DNA of 32,297 bases from Paracoccaceae bacterium. GTDB lineage: Bacteria; Pseudomonadota; Alphaproteobacteria; Rhodobacterales; Rhodobacteraceae. A program made the position numbers and the translations under genes. The stretch spans positions 1-32,297 of the forward strand of contig RFZI01000011.1 in assembly GCA_009920775.1 (NCBI GenBank). Direction: 5' to 3'. Shown one piece after another: positions 15,122 to 23,280 of this stretch. Below the pieces are notes generated by a model. That model was not told the origin of the DNA. It saw only the letters and a program-made list of their open reading frames with translations, and did not search any database. How positions within the stretch are numbered: position 1 is the first letter of the stretch; each line of letters starts with the position of its first letter.

Positions 15122-16693
15122 CACGCGGCACCGTAACCGCGCCTCGGCTTCGCGCCCTACAGCCCAGAGAACATCGCCCAAGTGATCGCTGATGATCGGA
15201 TCAAGCGGCTCAAGTTCGGCCGCTCGAACCATATGGACGATCGCCTCATCATAGCGGCCAAGCCGGTAAAGCACCCAAGCGAGGCTATCCACGATGGCGC
15301 CACTGTCGGGTTGAGCCTCGACCGCCCGCGCGATCATGTCGAGCGCCTCGTCAAGTTTTTCGCGCCTTTCAACGAGCGAATAACCTAGATAGTTGAGGAT
15401 CGAAGGATGCCCCGGCTGAAGCTCGAGAGCGGCGCGGAAGTCGGCCTCGGCATCAGCCCAGTTGCCCATCCGCTCGGACGTGATCCCGCGCGTATAGAGG
15501 ACAATCCAGCGAGAAGGATCACTCGGCCCATAGGTCGCCAAAGCACGGGTATAGGCAGCGTTGGCAGCCGCCCAGTCGCTGTTTCGTCGCAGCATATCCC
15601 CGAGGGATGCGAGCGCGTCCGGCATTTCACCGCTATTGCGGATCAGCGCGTTCAATACTTCGATTGCCGTATCGGTTCGGCCCGCGCTATCGAGGGCGGC
15701 TGCTCGTCCCAGCTCGGCTTTGAAATAGATCGGGTCATCTCGGGCAATCTTTGCGTAGGTCTCATTCGCCTGATCAAAGCGGCCGAGCGCCTCGAGAAGT
15801 CGGGCCGAAAGGATGATGGCTTCGCTGTGGGTCGGATTAAGGGCTTCAGCTGCACGCGAGTAGAGAAGGGTATAGTCATCGTCAGCATCCCCTTCGATGG
15901 CCGCAGCCACCGAGAAGAACACTTCCGCCATTCCTTCGACAGGCCCAGAAACAAATTCGAAACGCAGCACCTCGCCCGATCTCAGCCGGGCGATCTTGTC
16001 GAGGAAGACGGGATCCCCGGCAGAACCGGAAAAATCCTCGAGAAGCGAAATGGCCGCATCATTCTTGCCGAGTTGGCTAAATATCTCGGCCCGCGCGAGC
16101 GCTGCGCGGTGTGTCCGCTGCATCCCTTGTTCGGGCGGGAGGGAGAGGATCGCATCGGCGCCCTCAAAGTCTCCAACAGAGGCAAGAGCGAGCGCCTTGT
16201 GATAGAGACCGAAGGCGCGAAGCCCAGGGGAATCGATCACTTCGTCAAAACTTTGTACCGCGCGGGTCATGCGTCCGCGCCCGACGAACGACCAGGCCTG
16301 TGCCAGCCCATCGACCAGTGGCCCGACGCTTTGGCCCTGCTCAAGCAAAACGAATATCCGCTGCCAGTTTCCGGTATGGGCGGCGTGAACCATCGCGATG
16401 AAATTGGCGGTCTGGCTGTCGATTCCGATCGCGATCATTCGGTCGGCCAGGCCGTAGGCCTGATCGAACTCGCCCAGGGCAAAATGGGCGCGGAGCGCTT
16501 CTTCAAGCAGAACGGGATTCTGCGGATCGTCTATCAGGGCGCGATCAAGATAGGCCGCCGAGAGGGCGAAATCGTAGTCCATGATTGCCATGCGCGCCGC
16601 CAGATAGGCGCCTGCGTCGGGCTCGGCATAGGCCGGGCCCGAGGCCGCTACGGCCAAGGCCGAGGTGGCAAAAAAACTGCGGATACTCTTCAC
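15122..16693 (-). CDS. Exported tetratricopeptide-repeat protein, C-terminus lost
   Basis: This stretch of about 524 codons starts with a signal peptide ('MKSIRSFFATSALAVAASGP...AYA', cleavage after about residue 23). It is followed by multiple TPR units, for example 'AEADFRAALELQPGHPSILNYLGYSLVE' and 'AIVDSLAWVLYRLGRYDEAIVHMVRAAEL'. Such proteins act as periplasmic or outer-membrane scaffolds. The Rhodobacterales homologue upstream of ispE is conserved but of unknown function. After 'DHLGDVLWAVGREAEAR' relatives continue with 'FQW.RAL' and roughly 35-40 further residues before their stop. Here the reading passes through 'LRCRV' straight into IspE. The C-terminal end and any spacer are therefore missing. 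Confidence 0.8.
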
Positions 16694-16792
16694 GTCAAAC
16701 CAGTCTTTCGTTGGCGGGAAATCGCAGGGCCACCCTAGAGAACCGCGCCCCCAGCCGCAATCGCAGGCAGGTCACGAGGGCGTGCAAAAATG

Positions 16793-16814
16793 AAAAAGGG
16801 GGCCGAAGCCCCCC
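16793..16814 (-). terminator. Rho-independent terminator of the ETF-QO gene
   Basis: On the minus strand the sequence reads GGGGGGC-TTCG-GCCCCC-TTTTT, a perfect 6-bp GC stem closed by a stable UUCG tetraloop with a T-run. It lies 15 bases after the ETF-QO stop codon. Confidence 0.92.
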
Positions 16815-16828
16815 TGATCTGATCCCGA

Positions 16829-18481
16829 TCACATATTGGGATAATTCGGACCGTCGCCGCCCTGAGGCGTCGTCCAGTTGATATTCTGGCTGGGATCCTT
16901 GATGTCGCAGGTCTTGCAGTGCACGCAGTTCTGGAAGTTGATGACAAAGCGCGCGTCCTTGCCCTCTTCCTCGATCACCTCATAGACGCCGGCCGGGCAA
17001 TAACGCTGGGCGGGCTCGGCGTATTTCGGCAGGTTGACCGAAATCGGGATCGAGGAATCCTTGAGCCGCAGGTGACAGGGCTGGCTTTCCTCGTGGTTGG
17101 TCATCGAGAAGCTGACGTTGGTCAGCCGGTCAAAGCTCAGCTTGCCATCGGGCTTGGGATAGTCGATCGGCTTGTGCTTCGATGCCTCTTCGGTCGCCGC
17201 GGCGTCGGATTTGCCGTGGCGCAGGGTGCCGAGGAGCGAGAGGCCAAAAAGATTGTTCGTCCACATATCGAAGCCGCCGACGGCAAGCGAGGTCAGAAGG
17301 CCATACTTCGACCAGAGCGGTTTGACGTTGCGGACGCGCTTGAGGTCTTTGCCCACGGGGCCAGCCTTGAGCGCAGCATCGTATTCCATCAGCGTATCGC
17401 CGCCACGGCCCGCCTTGATCGCGGCATGGGCGGCTTCGGCCGCCTCGATGCCGGAATGCATGGCGTTGTGGTTGCCCTTGATGCGCGGCACGTTCACAAG
17501 GCCCGCGGAGCAACCCAGAAGGCAACCACCGGGGAAGGCCGTTTGCGGGATCGACTGCCAGCCGCCCTCGCTGATCGCGCGGGCGCCATAGGCCACGCGC
17601 TTGCCGCCCTTCAGAAGCTCGGCCACCATCGGGTGATGCTTGAACCGCTGGAATTCCATATAGGGGAAGAGATAGGGGTTGGCATAGTTCAGGTGGACGA
17701 CGAAGCCCACATAAACCTGATTGTTTTTAATGTGATAGATGAACGACCCGCCGCCGGCGTTCGAGCCGAGGGGCCATCCCATCGTATGGGTCACGGTGCC
17801 CTCGCGGTGCTTGGCGGGGTCGATCTCCCAGATCTCTTTCATGCCAAGGCCAAACTTCTGTGAACACTGACCCTTGGAGAGATTGTATTTCGCCATCACC
17901 TCTTTCGAGAGGCTGCCGCGCACGCCTTCGGAGAGGAAGACATATTTGCCGCGCAGCTCCATGCCGGGCTCGTAGTTCGGCCCCATGCTGCCATCGGCTT
18001 CCTTGCCGAACTCGCCCGCGACCACGCCGACAACCTCGCCGTTCTCGCCATAGACCAGCTCCGAGCAAGCCATGCCCGGGAAGATCTCGACGCCCATCGC
18101 CTCGGCCTGTTCCGCCATCCAGCGGGTGACATTGGCCATCGAGACGATGTAGTTGCCGTGATTGTTCATCAGGGGCGGCATCGCGAAATTCGGGATGCGG
18201 ATCGAGCCCTCGGCGCCGAGCATGTAGAAATTGTCTTCCTTCACCTCGGTCTTGATCGGGGCGCCTTTTTCCTTCCAGTCCGGCATGAGCCGATCAAGGC
18301 CGGCAGTATCGAGAACCGCGCCCGAGAGGATATGAGCGCCAACCTCGGATCCCTTTTCGAGGACGACCACGTTGAGATCGGCGTCAAGCTGCTTGAGCCG
18401 GATCGCAGCCGAAAGGCCCGCAGGGCCGGCGCCTACGATGACAACGTCATAATCCATAGCTTCGCGTTCGATTTCGGCCAT
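16829..18481 (-). CDS. Electron transfer flavoprotein-ubiquinone oxidoreductase
   Basis: ETF-QO is a membrane-associated FAD and 4Fe-4S enzyme that passes electrons from ETF (fed by acyl-CoA and other dehydrogenases) to ubiquinone. The 550-residue protein has the full family length. The FAD-binding Rossmann motif 'DVVIVGAGPAGLSAAIRL' is at the N-terminus. The C-terminal cluster ligands are in 'RYCPAGVYEV' and 'NCVHCKTCDIKDPSQNINW'. Start ATG 18481 has AAGGA 7 bases upstream; the internal ATG at residue 9 is possible. It is monocistronic, with its own terminator and a palindrome upstream (18516-18533). It fits the acyl-CoA dehydrogenase, ubiquinone and oxidase genes in the same window. Confidence 0.95.
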   Translation of the reverse strand: MAEIEREAMDYDVVIVGAGPAGLSAAIRLKQLDADLNVVVLEKGSEVGAHILSGAVLDTAGLDRLMPDWKEKGAPIKTEVKEDNFYMLGAEGSIRIPNFAMPPLMNNHGNYIVSMANVTRWMAEQAEAMGVEIFPGMACSELVYGENGEVVGVVAGEFGKEADGSMGPNYEPGMELRGKYVFLSEGVRGSLSKEVMAKYNLSKGQCSQKFGLGMKEIWEIDPAKHREGTVTHTMGWPLGSNAGGGSFIYHIKNNQVYVGFVVHLNYANPYLFPYMEFQRFKHHPMVAELLKGGKRVAYGARAISEGGWQSIPQTAFPGGCLLGCSAGLVNVPRIKGNHNAMHSGIEAAEAAHAAIKAGRGGDTLMEYDAALKAGPVGKDLKRVRNVKPLWSKYGLLTSLAVGGFDMWTNNLFGLSLLGTLRHGKSDAAATEEASKHKPIDYPKPDGKLSFDRLTNVSFSMTNHEESQPCHLRLKDSSIPISVNLPKYAEPAQRYCPAGVYEVIEEEGKDARFVINFQNCVHCKTCDIKDPSQNINWTTPQGGDGPNYPNM

Positions 18482-18515
18482 GTCGTGTTCCTTGGTTTGC
18501 GGGCAACAATCTTGC

Positions 18516-18533
18516 GTTCGGGGTTACCCGAAC
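18516..18533. promoter_or_regulatory. Palindromic operator candidate upstream of ETF-QO
   Basis: GTTCGGG-gtta-CCCGAAC has two perfect 7-base arms, 35 bases upstream of the ETF-QO ATG. On the minus strand a weak TTGCTC-N17-TAACCC promoter would place its -10 box inside the palindrome, an arrangement suited to repression. The cognate regulator is unknown. Confidence 0.4.
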
Positions 18534-18612
18534 TGCCCAAGCAGAGCAATCGTGACGCGACGGATTTTGCGCCTCGTGCGACCTTTGTTTTCGCTGATTT
18601 GCCTTGTTACCC

Positions 18613-18643
18613 TTGACGAGCCATCGGCGGTTCAGGTTATGAA
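18613..18643 (+). promoter_or_regulatory. Possible greA promoter
   Basis: TTGACG (5/6 to the -35 consensus) is followed, after a longish spacer of 18-19 bases, by TTATGAA, about 40 bases before the greA ATG. It is the best promoter-like pair in the 200-base gap between ETF-QO and greA. Confidence 0.35.
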
Positions 18644-18682
18644 CGTCCGATTGATGGAATGACTGCCCAAAAGGGACGAGAA

Positions 18683-19153
18683 ATGGAAAAGATCCCCCTG
18701 ACACGCGCCGGGTTTGAAAAGCTCGAGGCCGAACTGCGCCATTTCAAGAGCGTCGAGCGTCCTGCGATCATTCAGGCGATTGCCGAGGCGCGCGCGCATG
18801 GCGATCTTTCGGAGAATGCCGAATATCATTCCGCCAAGGAAAAGCAGTCGTTCATCGAGGGGCGCATCAAAGAGCTTGAGGGCGTGATCTCGCTCGCGGA
18901 TGTGATCGACCCGACCAAGCTCTCGGGCACGATTAAGTTCGGCGCCACGGTCGAGATCGTCGATGAGGATACTGACGAGGAAAAAACCTATCAGATCGTC
19001 GGTGAATACGAGGCCGATATCGAGAACGGCCGCCTCAACATCAAATCGCCTCTGGCGCGTGCCCTGATCGGCAAGGACGAAGGCGATAGCATCGAAGTTC
19101 GCACTCCGGGCGGCGATCGCGGTTACGAAATTCTTAAAGTTCGCTATATTTAG
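18683..19153 (+). CDS. greA: Transcription elongation factor GreA
   Basis: GreA rescues stalled RNA polymerase by stimulating cleavage of the backtracked RNA end. The 156-residue protein has the normal length and layout. The N-terminal coiled coil with '[21 protein letters not shown]' carries the acidic tip (Asp-x2-Glu) that enters the polymerase channel. The C-terminal FKBP-like domain has '[21 protein letters not shown]' and '[23 protein letters not shown]'. The track start at 18659 is too early; ATG 18683 ('[14 protein letters not shown]') is the family start. The next gene begins 29 bases downstream on the same strand. Confidence 0.95.
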   Translation: MEKIPLTRAGFEKLEAELRHFKSVERPAIIQAIAEARAHGDLSENAEYHSAKEKQSFIEGRIKELEGVISLADVIDPTKLSGTIKFGATVEIVDEDTDEEKTYQIVGEYEADIENGRLNIKSPLARALIGKDEGDSIEVRTPGGDRGYEILKVRYI

Positions 19154-19182
19154 ACGACCCGAACTAGGGTCAGGGACATTTG

Positions 19183-20184
19183 ATGGCAGAGCGCCAAACC
19201 AATTCGGCTTCTCGGCAGTCGGCTCTTGTCGGCAAGGAAGACCCGCGAATTTCCGGGACAGAGGTTGTCGCCCTGATTGCCAGCCTCGTTTGGCTGGCGG
19301 GGATCGGCCTTTTTTTTCTTGTCGCCCCGGCCGATGAAACGGGTCTGGATTCCCTAAGGTTTGTGCTGACGCTCATGGTGGTTTTCCTGCCTGTCGCGAT
19401 CATCTGGGTGGCGGCGGTTTCCGCACGATCGGCTCGGATTGTTCGGGAAGAGTCCCAGCGCCTTCAGGTGGCTGTAGAGGCGCTCCGCAAAAGCTATATT
19501 GCTGAACAGAAGGGGCGGCCCACCGGTGCGCTTCAACCCAGCGTCGAGCGCAAGCTGGCCGAAATTGCCCAGACGGCGCGGCAAACTGAGGTCGCGTTGA
19601 CAACCTTTACCACGCATCGTGACGGCGCGCGCAAACCGGTCGTTCTCGAACCGGCGCCGACCGACGATCAGCCGAGCCTCGCACTGGGAACCTCTGTCGA
19701 GGACATCGAGCCACCGCTTGAAACACCGGATCTGATCAGAGCGCTGAATTTCCCCGATACCGAAAGCGACGAGGTCGGCTTTTCTGCGCTCCGGCGTGCG
19801 CTGCGCGACCGTCAGGCGCGGCAGTTGGTTCAGGCCAGTCAGGATATTCTGACGCTTCTATCGCAGGACGGGATCTATATGGACGACATGATCCCCGACC
19901 GCGCACGCCCTGAAATCTGGCGCCGTTTTGCCAAAGGCGAACGGGGCCGGGTCATCGCCGGCCTTGGTGGCATCCGTGATCGGTCGAGCCTTGCGCTAAC
20001 CGCCGGGCGGATGCGCGAGGATACGATCTTTCGCGATGCGGCCCACCACTTCCTGAGAAAGTTCGACCAGATGCTTGTCGGCCTAGAGCCTCGGGCATCG
20101 GATGCCGAATTGGTCGATCTGGCAGAAACCCGCACCGCGCGGGCCTTCATGCTGTTAGGGCGCGTGGCTGGGACGTTCGACTGA
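19183..20184 (+). CDS. Conserved two-helix membrane protein of unknown function
   Basis: This 333-residue protein has two hydrophobic helices near the N-terminus (about 28-48, 'VALIASLVWLAGIGLFFLVA', and about 57-80, 'LRFVLTLMVVFLPVAIIWVA'). A charged coiled-coil-like stretch follows (about 84-145), then a proline-rich acidic linker and a globular C-terminal region ('TPDLIRALNFPDTESDEVGFSALRR' to 'ARAFMLLGRVAGTFD'). It resembles an uncharacterised protein conserved in Rhodobacterales, from memory only. ATG 19183 is preferred over TTG 19180. It follows greA closely, and its stop lies 3 bases from that of the convergent GNAT gene. Confidence 0.75.
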   Translation: MAERQTNSASRQSALVGKEDPRISGTEVVALIASLVWLAGIGLFFLVAPADETGLDSLRFVLTLMVVFLPVAIIWVAAVSARSARIVREESQRLQVAVEALRKSYIAEQKGRPTGALQPSVERKLAEIAQTARQTEVALTTFTTHRDGARKPVVLEPAPTDDQPSLALGTSVEDIEPPLETPDLIRALNFPDTESDEVGFSALRRALRDRQARQLVQASQDILTLLSQDGIYMDDMIPDRARPEIWRRFAKGERGRVIAGLGGIRDRSSLALTAGRMREDTIFRDAAHHFLRKFDQMLVGLEPRASDAELVDLAETRTARAFMLLGRVAGTFD

Positions 20185-20187
20185 GGT

Positions 20188-20769
20188 TCAGACCACGCGA
20201 CAAATCATCGTCGTCGTGGAGTCGAAGCCGAAGACATGGCGCAAAAGACCCATGTCGACCTGCGTTACCGGAACGAAGCCGATGCGCTCATAAAGCGCCC
20301 GCGCGCGATGATTGCTTCCGGCAACTTCAAGCCGGACTTCGGCATAGCCCTGTCTGCGGGCCTCTTCGAAAATCGCATGAAGAAGCGCAGTTCCCACGCC
20401 TTGGCCCCGTGCCGAGGGGGCAACGGCAAGCCCGTCTATCAGGAACCGCTCGTTGTCGACATCGTTGACGAGGAGAGCCATCAAGACCGCCCGCCAAAAT
20501 GCTCCGACGACACCATAGACCGCGGCGAGATCCCGCAACCGGCCACCAACCAGCGCGCCCTCGTAGGTCTTGAAGCCGGCGATTCCAATCAGCGTTCCGC
20601 TTTGATCATGGGCGCAGATGGCGTGGTCGGTACCCAGCGCGCGCTGGATGTAGGCGGTCGCGCGATGTTCGGGGCCCATGACCCGGCCCAGCTTGCCACC
20701 AAAGGCCAGCCAGTAAAGCTGGGCGGCCTCTGCGATGTCTTGGCGTTCTACGCCGCGGGTGATCTGCAT
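20188..20769 (-). CDS. GNAT family N-acetyltransferase
   Basis: This 193-residue acyl-CoA-dependent N-acetyltransferase has an unknown substrate. The acetyl-CoA pyrophosphate loop is 'LAVAPSARGQGVGTALLHAI' (motif A, Q/RxxGxG/A), followed by 'RLEVAGSNHRARALYERIGF' (motif B). The track runs the ORF back to 21072, but ATG 20769 ('MQITRGVERQDIAEAAQLYW') gives a typical GNAT start. Its start lies about 100 bases from azlC in divergent orientation, so the two share a promoter region. Confidence 0.85.
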   Translation of the reverse strand: MQITRGVERQDIAEAAQLYWLAFGGKLGRVMGPEHRATAYIQRALGTDHAICAHDQSGTLIGIAGFKTYEGALVGGRLRDLAAVYGVVGAFWRAVLMALLVNDVDNERFLIDGLAVAPSARGQGVGTALLHAIFEEARRQGYAEVRLEVAGSNHRARALYERIGFVPVTQVDMGLLRHVFGFDSTTTMICRVV

Positions 20770-20868
20770 GGTAGCTGGTCCTGATCCTGGCGGAAGCATG
20801 ATAGCAAACCGCGCGGATTGCCATTCTTTGATGCGAAGCGTATGCGGCGAGGAACCGCAGGACCAGGC

Positions 20869-21579
20869 ATGACCCAAATCACACCGACCAAAGCATTCCT
20901 GCAGGGGCTCCGCCGCAGTTTGCCCTTCATTCTGGTCGTTGTGCCCTTTGCCACGCTTTTCGGCGTTGTCGCCACGGAGGCCGGGCTGAACCTTATTCAG
21001 ACTATGGGGTTCACCGCGCTGGTCATCGCCGGTGCCGCGCAATTTGCATCGCTCCAGATGATGCAGGATCAAGCGCCGATCCTCATGGTGCTTCTGGCCG
21101 GCCTAGCCGTGAATATGCGGATGGCAATGTATTCCGCGTCGCTCGTGCCCTATCTCGGGAAAGCGCCGCTTTGGCAGCGCGCCTTCGCCGCCTATATTCT
21201 TTTCGACCAAAGCTATGCGGTGAGCCTTGATCGGTTTGAGAAAGAGCCAGAGCTTTCGATCCCGGCGCGGATCGCATTCTTCTTTGGGGTGGCAATCCCG
21301 ATCTCTATCCTTTGGTGCGGGACAACGGCGGTTGGCGCGTTGGTCGGATCGGCAATCCCGTCGTCGATGGGGCTCGATTTCGCCCTGCCCATCACGTTCA
21401 TTGCCCTGATCGGCCCCATGCTCAAATCAATCCCCCATGTGGCGGCGGCGGTTGTGTCAGTGGTCGGGGCGCTGGCGCTGGGCTGGATGCCAAGCGGGGT
21501 CGGTCTGCTTGTTGCCGCGTCTTTGGCGATGCTGACCGGTGCACTGGTCGAGGATTGGAGCAGCAAATGGGTGCACTAG
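20869..21579 (+). CDS. azlC: AzlC family branched-chain amino acid exporter, large subunit
   Basis: AzlC with AzlD forms an inner-membrane exporter of branched-chain amino acids (BrnFE type). The 236-residue protein has about seven or eight helices and the family pattern: 'GLRRSLPFILVVVPFATLFGVVATEAGL', 'GAAQFASLQMM' and 'LAGLAVNMRMAMYSASL' near the first third. ATG 20869 ('MTQITPTKAF') is preferred over the longer track start, since the extra N-terminus has no family character. It overlaps azlD by 13 bases, which fits coupled synthesis of both subunits. Confidence 0.9.
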   Translation: MTQITPTKAFLQGLRRSLPFILVVVPFATLFGVVATEAGLNLIQTMGFTALVIAGAAQFASLQMMQDQAPILMVLLAGLAVNMRMAMYSASLVPYLGKAPLWQRAFAAYILFDQSYAVSLDRFEKEPELSIPARIAFFFGVAIPISILWCGTTAVGALVGSAIPSSMGLDFALPITFIALIGPMLKSIPHVAAAVVSVVGALALGWMPSGVGLLVAASLAMLTGALVEDWSSKWVH

Positions 21580-21911
21580 GCTATTCCTCGGTTCAGATAT
21601 GGCTCATTATTGTGCTTCTCGCCTTGGGCACGTTTGCCCTGCGCTTTTCGTTTCTCGCCATTCTGGGCGACCGGACGCTGCCGCCGTTTCTGTTGCGCCT
21701 TTTGCGTTACACGCCGGTTGCCGTAATTCCTGGAATGGTCGCTCCGCTCGTCTTGTGGCCCGCAGCCACCGGAGGCGAACCAGATCCGCTGCGCCTTGCG
21801 GCGGCGGCGGCAACTCTCTTCGTTGGGGTCGCAACGCGCAACGTAATCTGGGCCATTTTGGCCGGCGCGGTCGTGTTGGTCGGAGGGCTCGGGCTTACAG
21901 GCCAGCTCTGA
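21567..21911 (+). CDS. azlD: AzlD family branched-chain amino acid exporter, small subunit
   Basis: This is the partner of AzlC: 114 residues with three or four hydrophobic helices. Family landmarks are 'ALGTFALRFSFLAILG', 'LLRYTPVAVIPGMVAPLVLW' and 'ATRNVIWAILAGAVVL'. The proper start is ATG 21567, inside the azlC 3' end; the track entry 21312..21911 begins too far upstream. Its 3' end overlaps the convergent lipoprotein gene by 17 bases. Confidence 0.88.
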   Translation: MGALGYSSVQIWLIIVLLALGTFALRFSFLAILGDRTLPPFLLRLLRYTPVAVIPGMVAPLVLWPAATGGEPDPLRLAAAAATLFVGVATRNVIWAILAGAVVLVGGLGLTGQL

Positions 21912-22515
21912 TCATTGCGTCGATCTGGGCCGCAGCGACCGATTTATCGTCCGCGTCGTCCTCGTGGTATTCGATGCGCTTTATGCCCGGATACTTGGAA
22001 AACTGCTTCTCAAGCTCGTTGGGAAAGAATGTCACTTTGGTATTCTCGAAGCCCGGCAGCCGCTTGAGGATCTCGGTGGTTGAGACAGTGCAGCGCGCTT
22101 CGCCGACCGGACCATAGGCCATCGTCTCGCGCAGGGCCATTTCGGCCACTTCGGCAGGCACCTGAAGCTCTTGTATGACCGTGTAGTAGGTCTCGCGGGA
22201 ATGGTAGGAGATGTAGAAATCCAGCACCCTTGGCGTAATGCCAAAGATCAGGTCGTTCCGTTCGGGGATCGTCGGGTGTTTGAACGAGCCCGCCGGATCC
22301 CAGAGAACGCGCTGGCTGGCGTTGATCAGGAGGGCGGTATGCGCCCCGCTGCCCGAGCCGACCGATTTCATCGTGATCAGCGTCAGCGAGGGGGGCGCGT
22401 CGTGGCGGTAGACGCTGGCCTCGACCAGCTCATCCGGGGCCCAGACCGCTTCGCCGGGAACACAGGCCGCCAGAGCGACTGGCAGCCCGAGAACAACGAA
22501 ACGGCGGTTTACCAT
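21895..22515 (-). CDS. Putative lipoprotein of unknown function
   Basis: This 206-residue protein starts 'MVNRRFVVLGLPVALAACVPG'. The basic start, hydrophobic core and LAAC lipobox predict lipidation at Cys18 and attachment to a membrane. The mature part contains 'LTLITMKSVGSGSGAHTALLINASQRVLWDPAGSF', which recalls cysteine-peptidase-like or permuted NlpC/P60-like folds by its 'AHTALLI' segment, but I cannot confirm catalytic residues. It is the last of five minus-strand genes (acyl-CoA dehydrogenase to lipoprotein), 14 bases after the oxidase subunit IV gene. It is conserved in Rhodobacterales as far as I recall, without a known function. Confidence 0.75.
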   Translation of the reverse strand: MVNRRFVVLGLPVALAACVPGEAVWAPDELVEASVYRHDAPPSLTLITMKSVGSGSGAHTALLINASQRVLWDPAGSFKHPTIPERNDLIFGITPRVLDFYISYHSRETYYTVIQELQVPAEVAEMALRETMAYGPVGEARCTVSTTEILKRLPGFENTKVTFFPNELEKQFSKYPGIKRIEYHEDDADDKSVAAAQIDAMIRAGL

Positions 22516-22529
22516 GTCAGGGCTAGATA

Positions 22530-22664
22530 TCAGGCGCCGACGAGCGCCAGAAAGACGACTGCGATCAGAATCACGATGACCGATTTGGTCACGAAGCTGA
22601 TGAACCCGTCAAAGGTCTTTTCCTGGGCGTTGATGTTCATGGTGCCGTGCTTGTGTTCGGCCAT
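22530..22664 (-). CDS. aa3-type cytochrome c oxidase subunit IV
   Basis: This 44-residue ORF is not in the supplied track. It reads 'MAEHKHGTMNINAQEKTFDG' followed by 'FISFVTKSVIVILIAVVFLALVGA'. The pattern is that of the small bacterial aa3-oxidase subunit IV: a short polar start, 'EKTFDGFI', and one transmembrane helix. In Paracoccus and Rhodobacter this subunit packs beside the catalytic core and is dispensable for activity. AGGAG lies 6 bases before the ATG. A promoter-like pair lies just upstream, so it may be expressed on its own, away from the main oxidase genes, which is normal for the group. Confidence 0.9.
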   Translation of the reverse strand: MAEHKHGTMNINAQEKTFDGFISFVTKSVIVILIAVVFLALVGA

Positions 22665-22696
22665 TTCGGGCTCCTGTGAGATAGGTGTTTCGAGGC

Positions 22697-22725
22697 TGAA
22701 TAGACGATATCGGCGGCCCTGTCAC
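22697..22725 (-). promoter_or_regulatory. Promoter candidate for oxidase subunit IV
   Basis: On the minus strand GTGACA (5/6 to consensus) and TATTCA are separated by 17 bases, ending 33 bases before the ATG at 22664. The -35 box overlaps the stop codon of the upstream gene. Confidence 0.38.
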
Positions 22726-23234
22726 GCCTTGGAAGTGGCATGTTTTGTCGCGTCAGCCGGTGTTTCGAGATCGCGGGCAAGTCGGAAACCAATCCGGTCC
22801 GGTTCTTCGATTTCTTCCTCTGCAGGAAGAGCGATCAGCATGACATTGAGCTGGCTGACGTGCTGGACCAGCTGGGTGCGCGCGCCATCGTCTGTGGTGC
22901 CGTAGAAGGTTAGGATATCGGGATCGAAATAGCCGAGGCCTTCAATCCGAACCACACCCGCCTCGCCGCCGGTGAAGCCGAGGGCGACCTCTTCGTCTTT
23001 GTTCAGCTGCTTTTCGAAATTCTGGATGTAGAGGATCAGGCGTTCGTAGGCCCAGCGGGCTTCGCTCTTGTCCTCGGAATATTGGAAATTCTCGGGCAGC
23101 TCGCTGTCCATCGCGCAGGGTGTGTTCGGGTTTTTGTGGACCTCGTGCACCATAGGCAGGATCGCGTTTTCAACGGCCTCGGCGGAGGTCGAGATCGTGC
23201 TTTGCGGGCTGTCTTTGCGGGCGGACTGATTCAT
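22722..23234 (-). CDS. Conserved Rhodobacterales protein (DUF6173-like)
   Basis: This 170-residue soluble protein has no signal peptide. The central region 'MDSELPENFQYSEDKSEARWAYERLILYIQNFEKQLNKDEE' and 'LGYFDPDILTFYGTTDDGARTQLVQHVSQLNVML' are the parts I recognise as a Rhodobacterales family, DUF6173 from memory. ATG 23234 with GGAG 6 bases upstream is preferred to the longer track start at 23309. No function is known. It sits between an MBL hydrolase and the oxidase subunit IV gene. Confidence 0.75.
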   Translation of the reverse strand: MNQSARKDSPQSTISTSAEAVENAILPMVHEVHKNPNTPCAMDSELPENFQYSEDKSEARWAYERLILYIQNFEKQLNKDEEVALGFTGGEAGVVRIEGLGYFDPDILTFYGTTDDGARTQLVQHVSQLNVMLIALPAEEEIEEPDRIGFRLARDLETPADATKHATSKA

Positions 23235-23280
23235 TTCGGCTCCCGTTTGAGCTGACCCCAGTCTAGCAGTTTCCGCCGCG

